64,000 nt of DNA from Opitutia bacterium (lineage in GTDB: Bacteria > Verrucomicrobiota > Verrucomicrobiia > Opitutales > UBA953): NCBI GenBank assembly GCA_947453335.1, contig CANGFP010000002.1, positions 186,001 through 250,000 of the forward strand, given 5' to 3'. The position numbers and the translations under genes were made by a program. Positions 1 to 7,821 of this stretch are shown in pieces. The notes beneath the pieces were generated by a model, which saw only the letters and a list, made by a program, of their open reading frames with translations, made no database searches and was not told the DNA's origin. Positions within the stretch are counted from its first letter, which is position 1. Each line of letters opens with the position of its first letter.

Positions 1-188
1 ACGTCCGCGGTCTCGGGGTCCGTCATGATCGTCGCCGGGTTGGAGTTCACCAGGACGACGCGGTAGCCTTCCTCGCGGAGGGCCTTGCAGGCCTGGGTGC
101 CGGAATAATCGAACTCGCAGGCTTGGCCGATGATGATCGGACCCGAGCCGATGATGAGGATGGTACGGATATCGGTCCTCTTAGGCAT
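1..188 (-). CDS. carB: carbamoyl-phosphate synthase large subunit, N-terminal fragment
   Basis: Reading the minus strand from ATG at 188 gives [20 protein letters not shown] followed by [20 protein letters not shown] and a VNSNPATIM segment. These are the hallmark first residues of the CarB amino-terminal pre-ATP-grasp domain. CarB makes carbamoyl phosphate from bicarbonate, ammonia and two ATP for pyrimidine and arginine synthesis. Only about 62 codons lie in the window; the rest runs off the left edge. It is absent from the ORF track because it is truncated. It is divergent from folB, with 108 bases between the two starts. Confidence 0.95.
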   Translation of the reverse strand, partial: MPKRTDIRTILIIGSGPIIIGQACEFDYSGTQACKALREEGYRVVLVNSNPATIMTDPETAD

Positions 189-201
189 AGTGTTCCACGG
201 A

Positions 202-230
202 CTGTCAGCGACCCTTGGAAGGGTGGTCAA
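202..230 (-). promoter_or_regulatory. candidate carB promoter
   Basis: Minus strand: TTGACC, 17-nt spacer, TGACAG, then 13 nt to the carB ATG. A short inverted repeat (ACCCTT-GG-AAGGGT, 211-224) sits in the spacer. The -35 is good and the -10 is weak. Confidence 0.45.
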
Positions 231-261
231 GAGGGGACTGCACACATTTGCGGGAAGGCGC

Positions 262-290
262 TTGCGCGGACGGGCGGAGGAGGCATTCAT
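262..290 (+). promoter_or_regulatory. candidate leaderless promoter of folB-folK
   Basis: TTGCGC (262-267), 17-nt spacer, ATTCAT (285-290), then CGTCCC and the folB GTG at 297. The purine-rich GGAGGAGG upstream of folB lies inside this spacer, 13 nt from the start, so it is probably not a ribosome binding site. The spacing matches many other starts in the window. Confidence 0.5.
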
Positions 291-296
291 CGTCCC

Positions 297-659
297 GTGG
301 ACATCATCAGGATCAGCGGGATTCGGTCGTTCGGCCACCATGGCGCCTTGCCCGAGGAGAAGCGTCTGGGCCAGCGTTTCACCGTATCCGTCGACCTCGA
401 AGTCGACACCCGTCCGGCCGCCGCGGCCGACGACCTGAAGCTGACCGTGGACTATGCGGAAGTCATCCGCACGGTGGAGGGACAGCTGACCGGCAAGCCG
501 GTCTACCTGATCGAGACTTTGGCCCAACAGATCGCCGCCCGCATCCTCGGGACTTTCCCGGTGGTCAAGGCGGTCACGGTCGAGGTAACCAAGCCGTTCG
601 CCCCCGTCGCCGCCGATTTCGAGGCGATTTCCGTTAAAATCCGCCGGGAACGGGTGTGA
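297..659 (+). CDS. folB: dihydroneopterin aldolase
   Basis: FolB cleaves 7,8-dihydroneopterin to 6-hydroxymethyl-dihydropterin in folate synthesis. The product is 120 aa, the usual family length. The core [20 protein letters not shown] carries the family G-x-HG motif, followed by [12 protein letters not shown], a conserved VDYAEV and [12 protein letters not shown], where Glu would bind pterin. The end contains VEVTKPFAP. The ORF track begins at 123, but homology starts at VDII. GTG at 297 is chosen because it matches the family start and sits at leaderless distance from a promoter-like pair. The stop overlaps the start of folK (GTGTGA), so translation is probably coupled. Confidence 0.93.
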   Translation: MDIIRISGIRSFGHHGALPEEKRLGQRFTVSVDLEVDTRPAAAADDLKLTVDYAEVIRTVEGQLTGKPVYLIETLAQQIAARILGTFPVVKAVTVEVTKPFAPVAADFEAISVKIRRERV

Positions 660-1192
660 AACCCGCCCCTCGCCAGTACCTACTGGGCCTGGGGAGCAAC
701 CTCGGCGATAGGGTCTACTATATAGAGCAAGCCATCCAAGGACTGTCTGCGCTCCCTTCGGCTAAGATCATCGCGATTTCCGAGGCTTTTGACTCGGATC
801 CGGTCGGCTACAAGGACCAAGGAAATTTTTTAAATATTTGTTTATCAATATCTTGTGAATTAAATCCTCGGGATTTATTGACCCAAGCTATGGCCATAGA
901 GGGCAGACTCGGGCGGGTCCGCACAATCAAAGACGGACCGCGGACGGTCGATATCGACCTGTTGTTCAGTCAAGAGGGGTGTGTCGACCTACCGGAACTC
1001 ACCCTGCCCCACCCCCGCTGGTCTGAGCGCGGGTTCGTCATCTTACCCCTGAGGCAACTGCTTCAAGCCCCGGCCCTCGCCAAAGACCCGACCTGGGATT
1101 GGCTTCGGGCTAAGGTCGCCACGTTGCCCATCGATGGGTCCGGCCTTCGCCCATGGCAAGGACCGACCCCCTGGAACCACCCGACCTGCTGA
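656..1192 (+). CDS. folK: 2-amino-4-hydroxy-6-hydroxymethyldihydropteridine pyrophosphokinase
   Basis: HPPK transfers pyrophosphate from ATP to the FolB product, the next folate step. The 178-aa protein opens with [11 protein letters not shown], has the catalytic signature [19 protein letters not shown] in mid-protein, and [16 protein letters not shown] near the end, all canonical. The GTG start overlaps the folB stop by 4 bases. The gene contains an AT-rich patch (about 826-882) with TTT, AAT, TTA and ATA codons that is unlike the GC-rich neighbours. The last 40 bases overlap comEC in another frame. Confidence 0.95.
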   Translation: MKPAPRQYLLGLGSNLGDRVYYIEQAIQGLSALPSAKIIAISEAFDSDPVGYKDQGNFLNICLSISCELNPRDLLTQAMAIEGRLGRVRTIKDGPRTVDIDLLFSQEGCVDLPELTLPHPRWSERGFVILPLRQLLQAPALAKDPTWDWLRAKVATLPIDGSGLRPWQGPTPWNHPTC

Positions 1193-2772
1193 AGCACGGT
1201 CGCTTCGGACACGCCCCCGCGCTCTGGCTGGCGCTCCCCTTGCTCGCGGGCTGCGCATGGGATGCGTACGCGCACCCACCGCTGGTCCCCTTGCTCGGAC
1301 TGGGCCTGGCCGCCACGGCCGCGCTCTGGCTGCTCGCCGACCGCACCGTCACCGCGGGCATCCTCCTCGTCGTCGCGGGCTGCGCCTGGGGCGCGGCCTG
1401 GCATCAGGCCAAGCTGCCGCCGCAGACCCCGCTCAAGTCGGTGCGGCGTTTCGACGAGCTTTCCATCCTGGTCGAAACGGCGACGCCGCGGCGCGACGGA
1501 GAGGGTTGGACGGGCTTGGGCCTCGTGACGGACAAAGGACCGCTCTTCCGGCGGCGTCTCGCCTTGGCCGTGAAGGGCCCCACCCCGGCCCGCGGCTGCG
1601 AACTCAAGATCGCCGGACACCTCGGGGTCGTGCCGCCCGCGCCCGTGGGGTACGACGCGTGGATCGCCGCGCAAGCGGCGACGCTCAAGCTCTCCGGAGG
1701 ACGGACGCTCGGGGTGCTCGCGCCGCCTTCCGGCTTCGCGCTCTGGTGCCAACGCAGCCAGACGCACCTCGAACGGTGGTTGCGCACGCTGCCATGGTCG
1801 GACGACGAAGGCGGCGCGTTGCTCGCGGCCACCATGCTGGGGCGCACGGCGCTGCTGCCGGACGACGCCAAGGCGGCCTTCGCGGCGACAGGCACGCTGC
1901 ATCTGTTCGCGATCAGCGGGCTGCATATCGCGGGCATGGCCGCCGCGCTCCTCTGGGCCGCGCGCCGTTGCCGCCTGCCGACCCGAACCGCCGGGGTCGC
2001 GATCCTCGCGCTGCTCTGGGTCTACGTCGAGGTGACCGGCGCGTCGCCTTCGTCGTTGCGCGCCTGGATCATGGCCGTGTTCATCTGGGCGGGCCAGGTC
2101 GGCGAACGCGCGACGCCACCGGTGCAGTCGCTCGCGTTGGCCGCGGCCGCGACGCTGCTCTGGAGCCCGGAGGCCTGCGGCGACCCGGGCTTCCAGCTGA
2201 GCTACCTCGCCGTCCTCGCGATCCTGCTCGCCGGCGTGCCGGCGGCGGAACAGCTCGCGGCGCCGACGCCCGCCGAGCGGTTCACGCCGGAGGGTGCGCC
2301 GGGACGCGGGCTACGCGCCTGGTGGTGGCTCCGCCGGGCGACGCTGTCGGGCCTCTGCGTCTCCGCGGCCGCGACCGTCGCCGGCGCGCCGCTGACGTTG
2401 ACGTGCTTCCGAAGCGCGAGCTGGGCCGGGGTCTTCGCCAACCTCGTGCTGGTCCCGCTCTCGGAGGCGCCGCTCGTGCTCGGCATGTCGTCGCTGCTGC
2501 TCTGCCCTTGGCCTGGCCTGCTGCCCGCCGGAGCCTGGATCAACGGCGTCGCGGCGGCGCTGCTGGACGCGATGGCGTGGTGCGCCGAGCTCTTCGCGCG
2601 GCTACCGGGCCTGACGTTGACCGGCGAGGTCCGGCCGCCCGAGAGCGGTCCCCTCTGCGCGGCCGCGCTCGTCGCCTGCTTCCTCGCCCAGGCGGAGACG
2701 AAAGGCGCGGGGCGGCTGCTCGGCGTACCCCTGCTCCTCGTCGCGCTCTGGGGCGCGCTGTTCGTGCGCTGA
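1153..2772 (+). CDS. comEC: ComEC/Rec2-family competence membrane protein, no C-terminal nuclease domain
   Basis: This is a polytopic inner-membrane protein of the ComEC family, which forms the DNA-uptake channel. The 539-aa product has N-terminal hydrophobic helices, a soluble OB-like region (about residues 95-190), then the competence domain. That domain carries the diagnostic GTLHLFAISGLHIAGMAA near residues 245-262, TGASPSSLRA and GDPGFQLSYLAV. It ends just after a last hydrophobic segment. The metallo-beta-lactamase-like domain found at the C terminus of longer ComEC proteins (about 750 aa) is absent, and no continuation lies downstream. The start overlaps folK; no Shine-Dalgarno is seen. 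Confidence 0.88.
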   Translation: MARTDPLEPPDLLKHGRFGHAPALWLALPLLAGCAWDAYAHPPLVPLLGLGLAATAALWLLADRTVTAGILLVVAGCAWGAAWHQAKLPPQTPLKSVRRFDELSILVETATPRRDGEGWTGLGLVTDKGPLFRRRLALAVKGPTPARGCELKIAGHLGVVPPAPVGYDAWIAAQAATLKLSGGRTLGVLAPPSGFALWCQRSQTHLERWLRTLPWSDDEGGALLAATMLGRTALLPDDAKAAFAATGTLHLFAISGLHIAGMAAALLWAARRCRLPTRTAGVAILALLWVYVEVTGASPSSLRAWIMAVFIWAGQVGERATPPVQSLALAAAATLLWSPEACGDPGFQLSYLAVLAILLAGVPAAEQLAAPTPAERFTPEGAPGRGLRAWWWLRRATLSGLCVSAAATVAGAPLTLTCFRSASWAGVFANLVLVPLSEAPLVLGMSSLLLCPWPGLLPAGAWINGVAAALLDAMAWCAELFARLPGLTLTGEVRPPESGPLCAAALVACFLAQAETKGAGRLLGVPLLLVALWGALFVR

Positions 2773-2786
2773 CACGGCACGAAGGC

Positions 2787-2814
2787 TTGCCTCGTCCAAC
2801 ACGCGGACAAAAGT
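2787..2814 (+). promoter_or_regulatory. candidate leaderless promoter
   Basis: TTGCCT (2787-2792), 16 nt, AAAAGT (2809-2814), then six bases (CGGGCC) to ATG 2821. It has the same geometry as the promoters of aroB and dacF in this window. Confidence 0.42.
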
Positions 2815-2820
2815 CGGGCC

Positions 2821-5310
2821 ATGCGTCCGTCGCCGACCTTCCTCGCCTTGCTCTGCCTGCCGTTCGCCGCGCTCGCCGCGGAAGCCCCGCCGCAATGGAG
2901 CGGCATCTACCCGAGCCTCGCGACGTTCAACAACGAAGGCGAATGCGGCACCGGCGCGGTCGTGCCGTGGGCGGACCGGCTATGGGTCATCTCCTACGGC
3001 CCGCACCTGCCCTATGGCTCGAGCGACAAGCTCTACGAGATCACGCCCGACCTCCGCCAGATCGTCCGCCCGGAAAGCGTCGGCGGCACGCCGGCCAACC
3101 GCATGATCCACCCGGAGTCCCAGCAGCTCATCATCGGGCCCTACTTCATCGGCGCCGACCGACAGGTGCGCGTGATCCCGCCGAAGCTCATGCCGGGACG
3201 CCTCACCGGCAACGCGCGCCATCTCACGGCGCCCGCCGACAAGGTCTACTTCGCCACCATGGAGGACGGCCTCTACGAGGTCGACGTCCGCACGCTCGCG
3301 GTGACCGGCCTCATCAAGGAGAAGCGCAACAAGCCCCAGCCCGGCCAGGTCGCCGAGGCGAACCCCGCCCGCATCACGACGACGTTGCCCGGCTACCACG
3401 GCAAGGGACTCTACTCCGGCCAAGGCCTCGTCGTCCTCGCGAACAACGGCGAGGATTCCGGCGAGGCGCTCAAGGACCCGACCATCGTCAGCGGCGCGCT
3501 GGGTTCCTTCAACGGGACCGGCAACTGGTCCCTCATCCGCCGCAACCAGTTCACCGAAGTCACGGGGCCCGGCGGGCTCAGCGGCAACGCCGATCCGGCG
3601 AAGGACCCGATCTGGACGATCGGCTGGGACTTCCGTTCGCTCATCCTCATGGTGCTGGAGGACGGCAAGTGGACCAGCTTCCGCCTGCCGAAGTCCAGCC
3701 ACTCCTACGACGGCGCGCACGGCTGGAACACGGAATGGCCGCGCATCCGCGACATCGGCGAACCCGGCCTGCGCCTCATGACGATGCATGGGTCGTTCTG
3801 GACGTTCCCCGCCGGCTTCTCCGCGAAGCGCTCGGCGGGCATCGCTCCGCGCAGCAACTACCTCAAGGTCATCGGCGACTTCACGCGCTGGCAGGACCGC
3901 CTCGTCTTCGGCTGCGACGACACCGCGAAGTCGGAGTTCCTCAACAAGCGGCCCGCGAAAGGCACGCTGGCCGGCCCGGGCCAATCGCAGTCGAACCTCT
4001 GGTTCACCGCGCTCGACGCCACGACGAAGCTCGGCCCGGCGCTGGGCCGCGGCGGCGTCTGGGTCGACGAGGCCGTGAAGGCCGGCGCCCCCTCCGACGC
4101 CTTCCTGCTCGACGGCTTCGCGGAACGCTCCTTGTGGCTCGGCCACGACGGCTCGGCCGACACGCGCTTCACGCTGGAGGTCGACCACCATGGCGACGGC
4201 ACCTGGACGGAGTGGAAAGGGTTCGATGTCGCCGCGACCGCCCGCGGCGTCTGGATCGACCTCTCGCCCGGCCAGGTCTCCGGGGCCTGGATCCGCGTGA
4301 CCAGCTCGCGCGACCAACGCAAAGCCAGCGCCCAGTTCCAGTACGCCAACGCCGACAACCGCGGCGCCGAAGCCGCTGCGGACTTCGCCGGCCTGACGCC
4401 CGCCGAGAGCCCGACCATCCACGGCGCCTTCCTCCTGACCCGCGGCGGGAACCTGCGCACGCTCTCCGTCCTGCCCGCGGAAGTCTCCGCGACCGGCACG
4501 CAGCCCGGCGCGGCCTATGAACTCACCGCCGACATGAAGCTCGTGAGGATGGCGGACGCCAAGGCGGCCGACCATGTCGCGAAGAACACGGCCATCCCCG
4601 CCGGCGCGCTCTCAACCGACGACGCCTCGGTGATCTTCGAGGAAGGCGGGCAACGCTGGCGCCTTCCCCGCGCCTTCCCGGCCGGCGACGCCCGCAGCGT
4701 GGCGCAGGACCGCTTGCTCGCGCGCAACGCCCTGCGCAAGGCCCGCGAGGTCTGCACCGAACGCGACCTCCTGCAGGCGCACGGCACCTTCTACGAGCTC
4801 CCGGCCCTCAACGCCCTCGGAGCCATCCGCCTGCGGCCGATCGCCACGAGCGGTTTCGCCGTGCACGACTACTGCTCCTACCGAGGCCTGCTCATCCTCT
4901 CCGGCATCACCGCCGACGCCAAGAACGACGCCCACCTGATCCGCTCCGCCGACGGCCAGGCCGCCGTCTGGGCCGGCGCGGCGGACGATCTCTGGCAGCT
5001 CGGCAAGCCGCGGGGCTTCGGCGGCCCTTGGAAGAACACCGCCGTGACCGCCGGCCAACCCTCCGACCCTTACCTGATGACGGGCTACGACGACAAGACG
5101 CTCACGCTGCGCAACCACGGCGCCCAGCCGATCCGCATCGCGGTGACGCTCGACGTGGCAGGCGACGGGCGCGCCGTACCTTACCGCTCGTTCGACGTCC
5201 CCGCCGGGGGCGAGGTCGTCCACGCGTTCGACCGGGCCATGAACGCCTACTGGCTCCGCTGCACCGCGGACCGCGACGGCGTGTGTTCGGCCCAGCTGGA
5301 ATACAAGTAG
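2821..5310 (+). CDS. large exported protein of unknown function
   Basis: 829 aa. A clear signal peptide (MRPSPTFLALLCLPFAALAA) ends at Ala-Glu. The mature part is soluble, rich in Gly, Asp, Trp and aromatic strands. Repeated short motifs such as RLWVISYGP, KVYFATMEDGLYEVD and RLVFGCDDTAKSE suggest a beta-propeller-like first half. The second half (about residue 400 on) is again beta-rich with galactose-binding-like stretches. I do not recognise a named domain. It lies between comEC and another exported protein, each with its own promoter-like sequence. A role in binding or processing extracellular carbohydrate is only a guess from the later carbohydrate cluster. Confidence 0.75.
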   Translation: MRPSPTFLALLCLPFAALAAEAPPQWSGIYPSLATFNNEGECGTGAVVPWADRLWVISYGPHLPYGSSDKLYEITPDLRQIVRPESVGGTPANRMIHPESQQLIIGPYFIGADRQVRVIPPKLMPGRLTGNARHLTAPADKVYFATMEDGLYEVDVRTLAVTGLIKEKRNKPQPGQVAEANPARITTTLPGYHGKGLYSGQGLVVLANNGEDSGEALKDPTIVSGALGSFNGTGNWSLIRRNQFTEVTGPGGLSGNADPAKDPIWTIGWDFRSLILMVLEDGKWTSFRLPKSSHSYDGAHGWNTEWPRIRDIGEPGLRLMTMHGSFWTFPAGFSAKRSAGIAPRSNYLKVIGDFTRWQDRLVFGCDDTAKSEFLNKRPAKGTLAGPGQSQSNLWFTALDATTKLGPALGRGGVWVDEAVKAGAPSDAFLLDGFAERSLWLGHDGSADTRFTLEVDHHGDGTWTEWKGFDVAATARGVWIDLSPGQVSGAWIRVTSSRDQRKASAQFQYANADNRGAEAAADFAGLTPAESPTIHGAFLLTRGGNLRTLSVLPAEVSATGTQPGAAYELTADMKLVRMADAKAADHVAKNTAIPAGALSTDDASVIFEEGGQRWRLPRAFPAGDARSVAQDRLLARNALRKAREVCTERDLLQAHGTFYELPALNALGAIRLRPIATSGFAVHDYCSYRGLLILSGITADAKNDAHLIRSADGQAAVWAGAADDLWQLGKPRGFGGPWKNTAVTAGQPSDPYLMTGYDDKTLTLRNHGAQPIRIAVTLDVAGDGRAVPYRSFDVPAGGEVVHAFDRAMNAYWLRCTADRDGVCSAQLEYK

Positions 5311-5313
5311 TAA

Positions 5314-5342
5314 TTGCGGAGGGGAGGGCGACCGCCTAGACC
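5314..5342 (+). promoter_or_regulatory. candidate leaderless promoter
   Basis: TTGCGG (5314-5319), 17-nt spacer, TAGACC (5337-5342), six bases, ATG at 5349. It lies wholly in the gap after the preceding stop codon. Confidence 0.5.
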
Positions 5343-5348
5343 TTGGTC

Positions 5349-6056
5349 ATGCGTCGCCCCCTCCTCGCCCTGCTTCTTGGACTAGGCACCCTGCTCGCGG
5401 CCGACGCCCCCAAGGCGCCGACCGAAGCGCCGGCGACGCTCCTCGCGCAGACCGATAAGCTCGTCGGCGCGGACGACCTGACGAAGGGCTCGCCGGCGTC
5501 GCTATGGAAGATCTCCAAAGGCCGCTGGGAACGCAACGACCTCGGGATGACCGGCGCCGAAAACCCTGCGGACCGGCACAACGCGATCGTCCGCCTCCCC
5601 GTGAAGCTCACCGACTTCGTCGTCGCCTTCGACGTCCGCCTCGACGGCGCGGCCAGCTTCGCCTTCACCATCAACAACGCGAAGGAGCACCTCGCCCGCG
5701 TCATCGTCGCGCCGACCTACGTCAGCCTCCGGCGCGACGACTACGACGGCGACGGTCCCGAGAAGGCGTTCACGCTCTTCACGAAACCGACGCCCAACGA
5801 CCCCGGCACCTGGCACAACGTCGTCTTCGAGATGGTCGGCGACACCGTCGTGCTCACCGTCGACGGCAAGATCAGCGGTTGGGGCGCCGACCCCGCCTTC
5901 GTGAAGGACGTCCGCGCGAACCCGAGCTTCCATATCGACGGCGCCACGGCCACCGTCCGCAACTTCCGCCTCTGGACGGCCAAGGCCGAACCGAAGCCCA
6001 CCTGGGCCGGCCAGCGCGGCAGCCTGCCGAAGCCCCTCGAAAAACAGAAGAAATAG
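5349..6056 (+). CDS. exported DUF1080/LamG-like protein
   Basis: 235 aa with a signal peptide (MRRPLLALLLGLGTLLAADA). The mature region resembles the concanavalin-like fold of DUF1080 (3-keto-disaccharide hydrolase family): it has DFVVAFDVRLDG, WHNVVFEMVGDTVVLTVDG and a final strand TATVRNFRLWTA. The ORF track starts two codons earlier at a TTG. ATG 5349 is preferred because it is six bases after a -10-like hexamer. The Lys-rich tail (PLEKQKK) is typical of low-complexity C termini here. A substrate cannot be inferred. Confidence 0.65.
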   Translation: MRRPLLALLLGLGTLLAADAPKAPTEAPATLLAQTDKLVGADDLTKGSPASLWKISKGRWERNDLGMTGAENPADRHNAIVRLPVKLTDFVVAFDVRLDGAASFAFTINNAKEHLARVIVAPTYVSLRRDDYDGDGPEKAFTLFTKPTPNDPGTWHNVVFEMVGDTVVLTVDGKISGWGADPAFVKDVRANPSFHIDGATATVRNFRLWTAKAEPKPTWAGQRGSLPKPLEKQKK

Positions 6057-6131
6057 CCCTCCCGGGGCCCCGGCCCATCTCCCCGCTTGCGCCGCCGGAC
6101 GGACTGCCCAACTTCGGACGCCCACCGTTCC

Positions 6132-7208
6132 ATGGACGAGCCTTTCGACAGCATCGAGGAAGCCCTCGCGGACATCGCCGCCGGGAAGCTCGTCATCGTG
6201 ACCGACGACGAGAACCGCGAGAACGAAGGCGACCTGGTGATGGCGGCCGCCAAGGTGACCCCCGAAGCGGTGAACATGATGATCCGCCACGCCCGCGGCC
6301 TCATCTGCGTCCCGACGGTGGAGCACCAGCTCCGCCGCCTCGGCATCTCGCAGATGGTGCCGGAGAACCGCGAATCGCAGCGCACGGCCTTCGCCGTCTC
6401 GGTCGACGCCGCGGAAGGCATCTCGACCGGCATCAGCGCCTACGACCGCGCGAAGACCATCGCGATCCTCGCGGACCCGCATTCGAAGCCCGAGCAGCTC
6501 GTCCAGCCCGGCCACATCTTCCCGCTCATGGCCCGCCCCGGCGGCGTGCTCCAGCGCGCGGGCCACACCGAGGCCGCCGTCGACCTCGCGTCGCTCGCCG
6601 GCCTCCACCCCAGCGGCGTCATCTGCGAGATCCTCAACGAGGACGGCTCCATGTCGCGCCTGCCGGAGCTGCTCGAGCTCAAGCGTCGCTTCGGCCTGCG
6701 CATGGTCTCCATCGCGCAGCTCATCGAGTTCCGCCACCGCCGCGAACGGCTCGTCGAACTCGTCGCCGAAAGCCCGTTCCGGTCCACCTGGGGCGAGTTC
6801 CAGCTCCGCGTCTACCGCTCGTTGCCCGACGGCCGCCAGCACCTCGCGTTCGTCCTCGGCCGCCCCGACGCGACCCCGACGCTCGTCCGCGTGCAGCGCG
6901 AGAACCTCCTCGGCGACCTCTTCCGCGGACAGGCCTTCGGCGCAGGCGATTCGCTCGCCGCGAGCTTCGCCGCGGTGGCCAAGGCCGGCGCCGGCGTCAT
7001 CGTCCACGTCGCGCAACCCGGCGGCGGCGTGCGGGCCGACGGCGACGGCATCCGGCTCGGCGCGATGGACTCGCGCGACTACGGCATCGGCGCCCAGATC
7101 CTCTCCCACATCGGCCTCCGGCAGATCCGGCTCATCACGAACAACGTCCGGAAGGTGGTCGGCCTGGGCGGTTATGGGCTGGAAATCGTCGAACAGGTGC
7201 CCTTCTAG
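6132..7208 (+). CDS. ribBA: 3,4-dihydroxy-2-butanone 4-phosphate synthase fused to a degenerate GTP cyclohydrolase II domain (RibBX type)
   Basis: 358 aa. Residues 1 to about 205 are a complete DHBP synthase with RENEGD, ESQRTAFAVSVDA, GISTGISAYDRA and GGVLQRAGHTEAAVDLA. It makes the four-carbon unit of riboflavin from ribulose 5-phosphate. The C-terminal part has the RibA fold ending (DYGIGAQIL, LITNNVRK, GYGLEIVE). However, the zinc-binding HSEC and RCDCG motifs of true GTP cyclohydrolase II are replaced by QREN and QAFGAG. EGRGIGL is also lost, so GTP cyclohydrolase activity is unlikely. A TTGCGC-N17-AACTTC pair lies just upstream. First gene of the ribBA-ribH-nusB-ftsY run. Confidence 0.92.
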   Translation: MDEPFDSIEEALADIAAGKLVIVTDDENRENEGDLVMAAAKVTPEAVNMMIRHARGLICVPTVEHQLRRLGISQMVPENRESQRTAFAVSVDAAEGISTGISAYDRAKTIAILADPHSKPEQLVQPGHIFPLMARPGGVLQRAGHTEAAVDLASLAGLHPSGVICEILNEDGSMSRLPELLELKRRFGLRMVSIAQLIEFRHRRERLVELVAESPFRSTWGEFQLRVYRSLPDGRQHLAFVLGRPDATPTLVRVQRENLLGDLFRGQAFGAGDSLAASFAAVAKAGAGVIVHVAQPGGGVRADGDGIRLGAMDSRDYGIGAQILSHIGLRQIRLITNNVRKVVGLGGYGLEIVEQVPF

Positions 7209-7233
7209 GCGCTTCGGGCGTTTCCTCTTGAAC

Positions 7234-7253
7234 GCAAGGGCGGAACCCCTTGC
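7234..7253 (+). other. inverted repeat between ribBA and ribH
   Basis: GCAAGGG-CGGAAC-CCCTTGC is a perfect 7-bp inverted repeat in the 72-base gap before ribH, with no T run. It may be an attenuator or mRNA-processing hairpin. A TTGAAC-N17-TGCATC pair overlaps it, so a promoter spacer is an alternative reading. Confidence 0.35.
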
Positions 7254-7280
7254 ATCGGACTTCCGTTCTTCCCGACGCCT

Positions 7281-7820
7281 ATGAGCCAAGACAAGCCCAA
7301 CTACGAAAAGGTCGATGGTGCCGACCTGCTCATCGCCATCGTGGCGGCCTCCTACAACCAGGCCTTGGTGGACGCGCTCGTGAAGCGCACCACGCAGGGG
7401 CTCAAGGCCGGCGGCGTCAAGGAAGCCAACCTGCGCATCGTGAAGGTCCCCGGTTCCGGCGAGATCCCCTACGCCGCCAACATGCTCGCCCTGTCGGGCG
7501 ACTACGACTGCATCATCGGCCTCGGGGTCGTCGTCGCCGGCGACACGCCCCACCACGAGGTCATCGGCCATTCCACCGCCCACGCGCTGCAGGACGTCGC
7601 CCTCCGCTCCGAGGTGCCCGTGATCAACGGCATCGTCGTGACCAACACCCGCCTGCAGGCCGAGGAGCGCTGCAAGGGCGACCTCGACCGCGGCACCGAG
7701 TTCGCGCAGGCCGCGCTGGTCATGGCCCAGCACCGCATCCAGATGGGCGACCGCCTCGAGCAGGTCGACGCCGAGGAACGCGCCAAGAACGGCGGCCAGG
7801 AACCCTTCGCCCAGAACTGA
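7281..7820 (+). CDS. ribH: 6,7-dimethyl-8-ribityllumazine synthase
   Basis: Lumazine synthase condenses the RibBA four-carbon product with the pyrimidine precursor in the penultimate riboflavin step. The 179-aa protein has the LLIAIVAASYN start, VPGSGEIPYAA, GDTPHHEVIGHSTAHAL with the catalytic His of the DTPH motif, and NGIVVTNTRLQAEER near the end. The charged C-terminal tail (after HRIQ) is longer than in minimal RibH. The stop is one base before the nusB start, so the two are probably translationally coupled. ribH-nusB adjacency is common in bacteria. Confidence 0.94.
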   Translation: MSQDKPNYEKVDGADLLIAIVAASYNQALVDALVKRTTQGLKAGGVKEANLRIVKVPGSGEIPYAANMLALSGDYDCIIGLGVVVAGDTPHHEVIGHSTAHALQDVALRSEVPVINGIVVTNTRLQAEERCKGDLDRGTEFAQAALVMAQHRIQMGDRLEQVDAEERAKNGGQEPFAQN

Positions 7821-7821
7821 G

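Noticed and set aside
275-283. GGAGGAGG as ribosome binding site of folB
   Set aside because: It is 13 bases from the GTG and lies inside the spacer of a TTGCGC-N17-ATTCAT promoter-like pair. An ATT start at 285 would fit the spacing but is too rare to prefer.
1134-4520. 1128-aa plus-strand ORF overlapping comEC and the exported protein
   Set aside because: It is an Arg/Ala/Pro-rich out-of-frame translation. comEC and the 2821 gene explain the same DNA with real motifs.
6057-6131. FMN riboswitch upstream of ribBA
   Set aside because: The gap is only 75 bases and shows none of the conserved RFN-element blocks.
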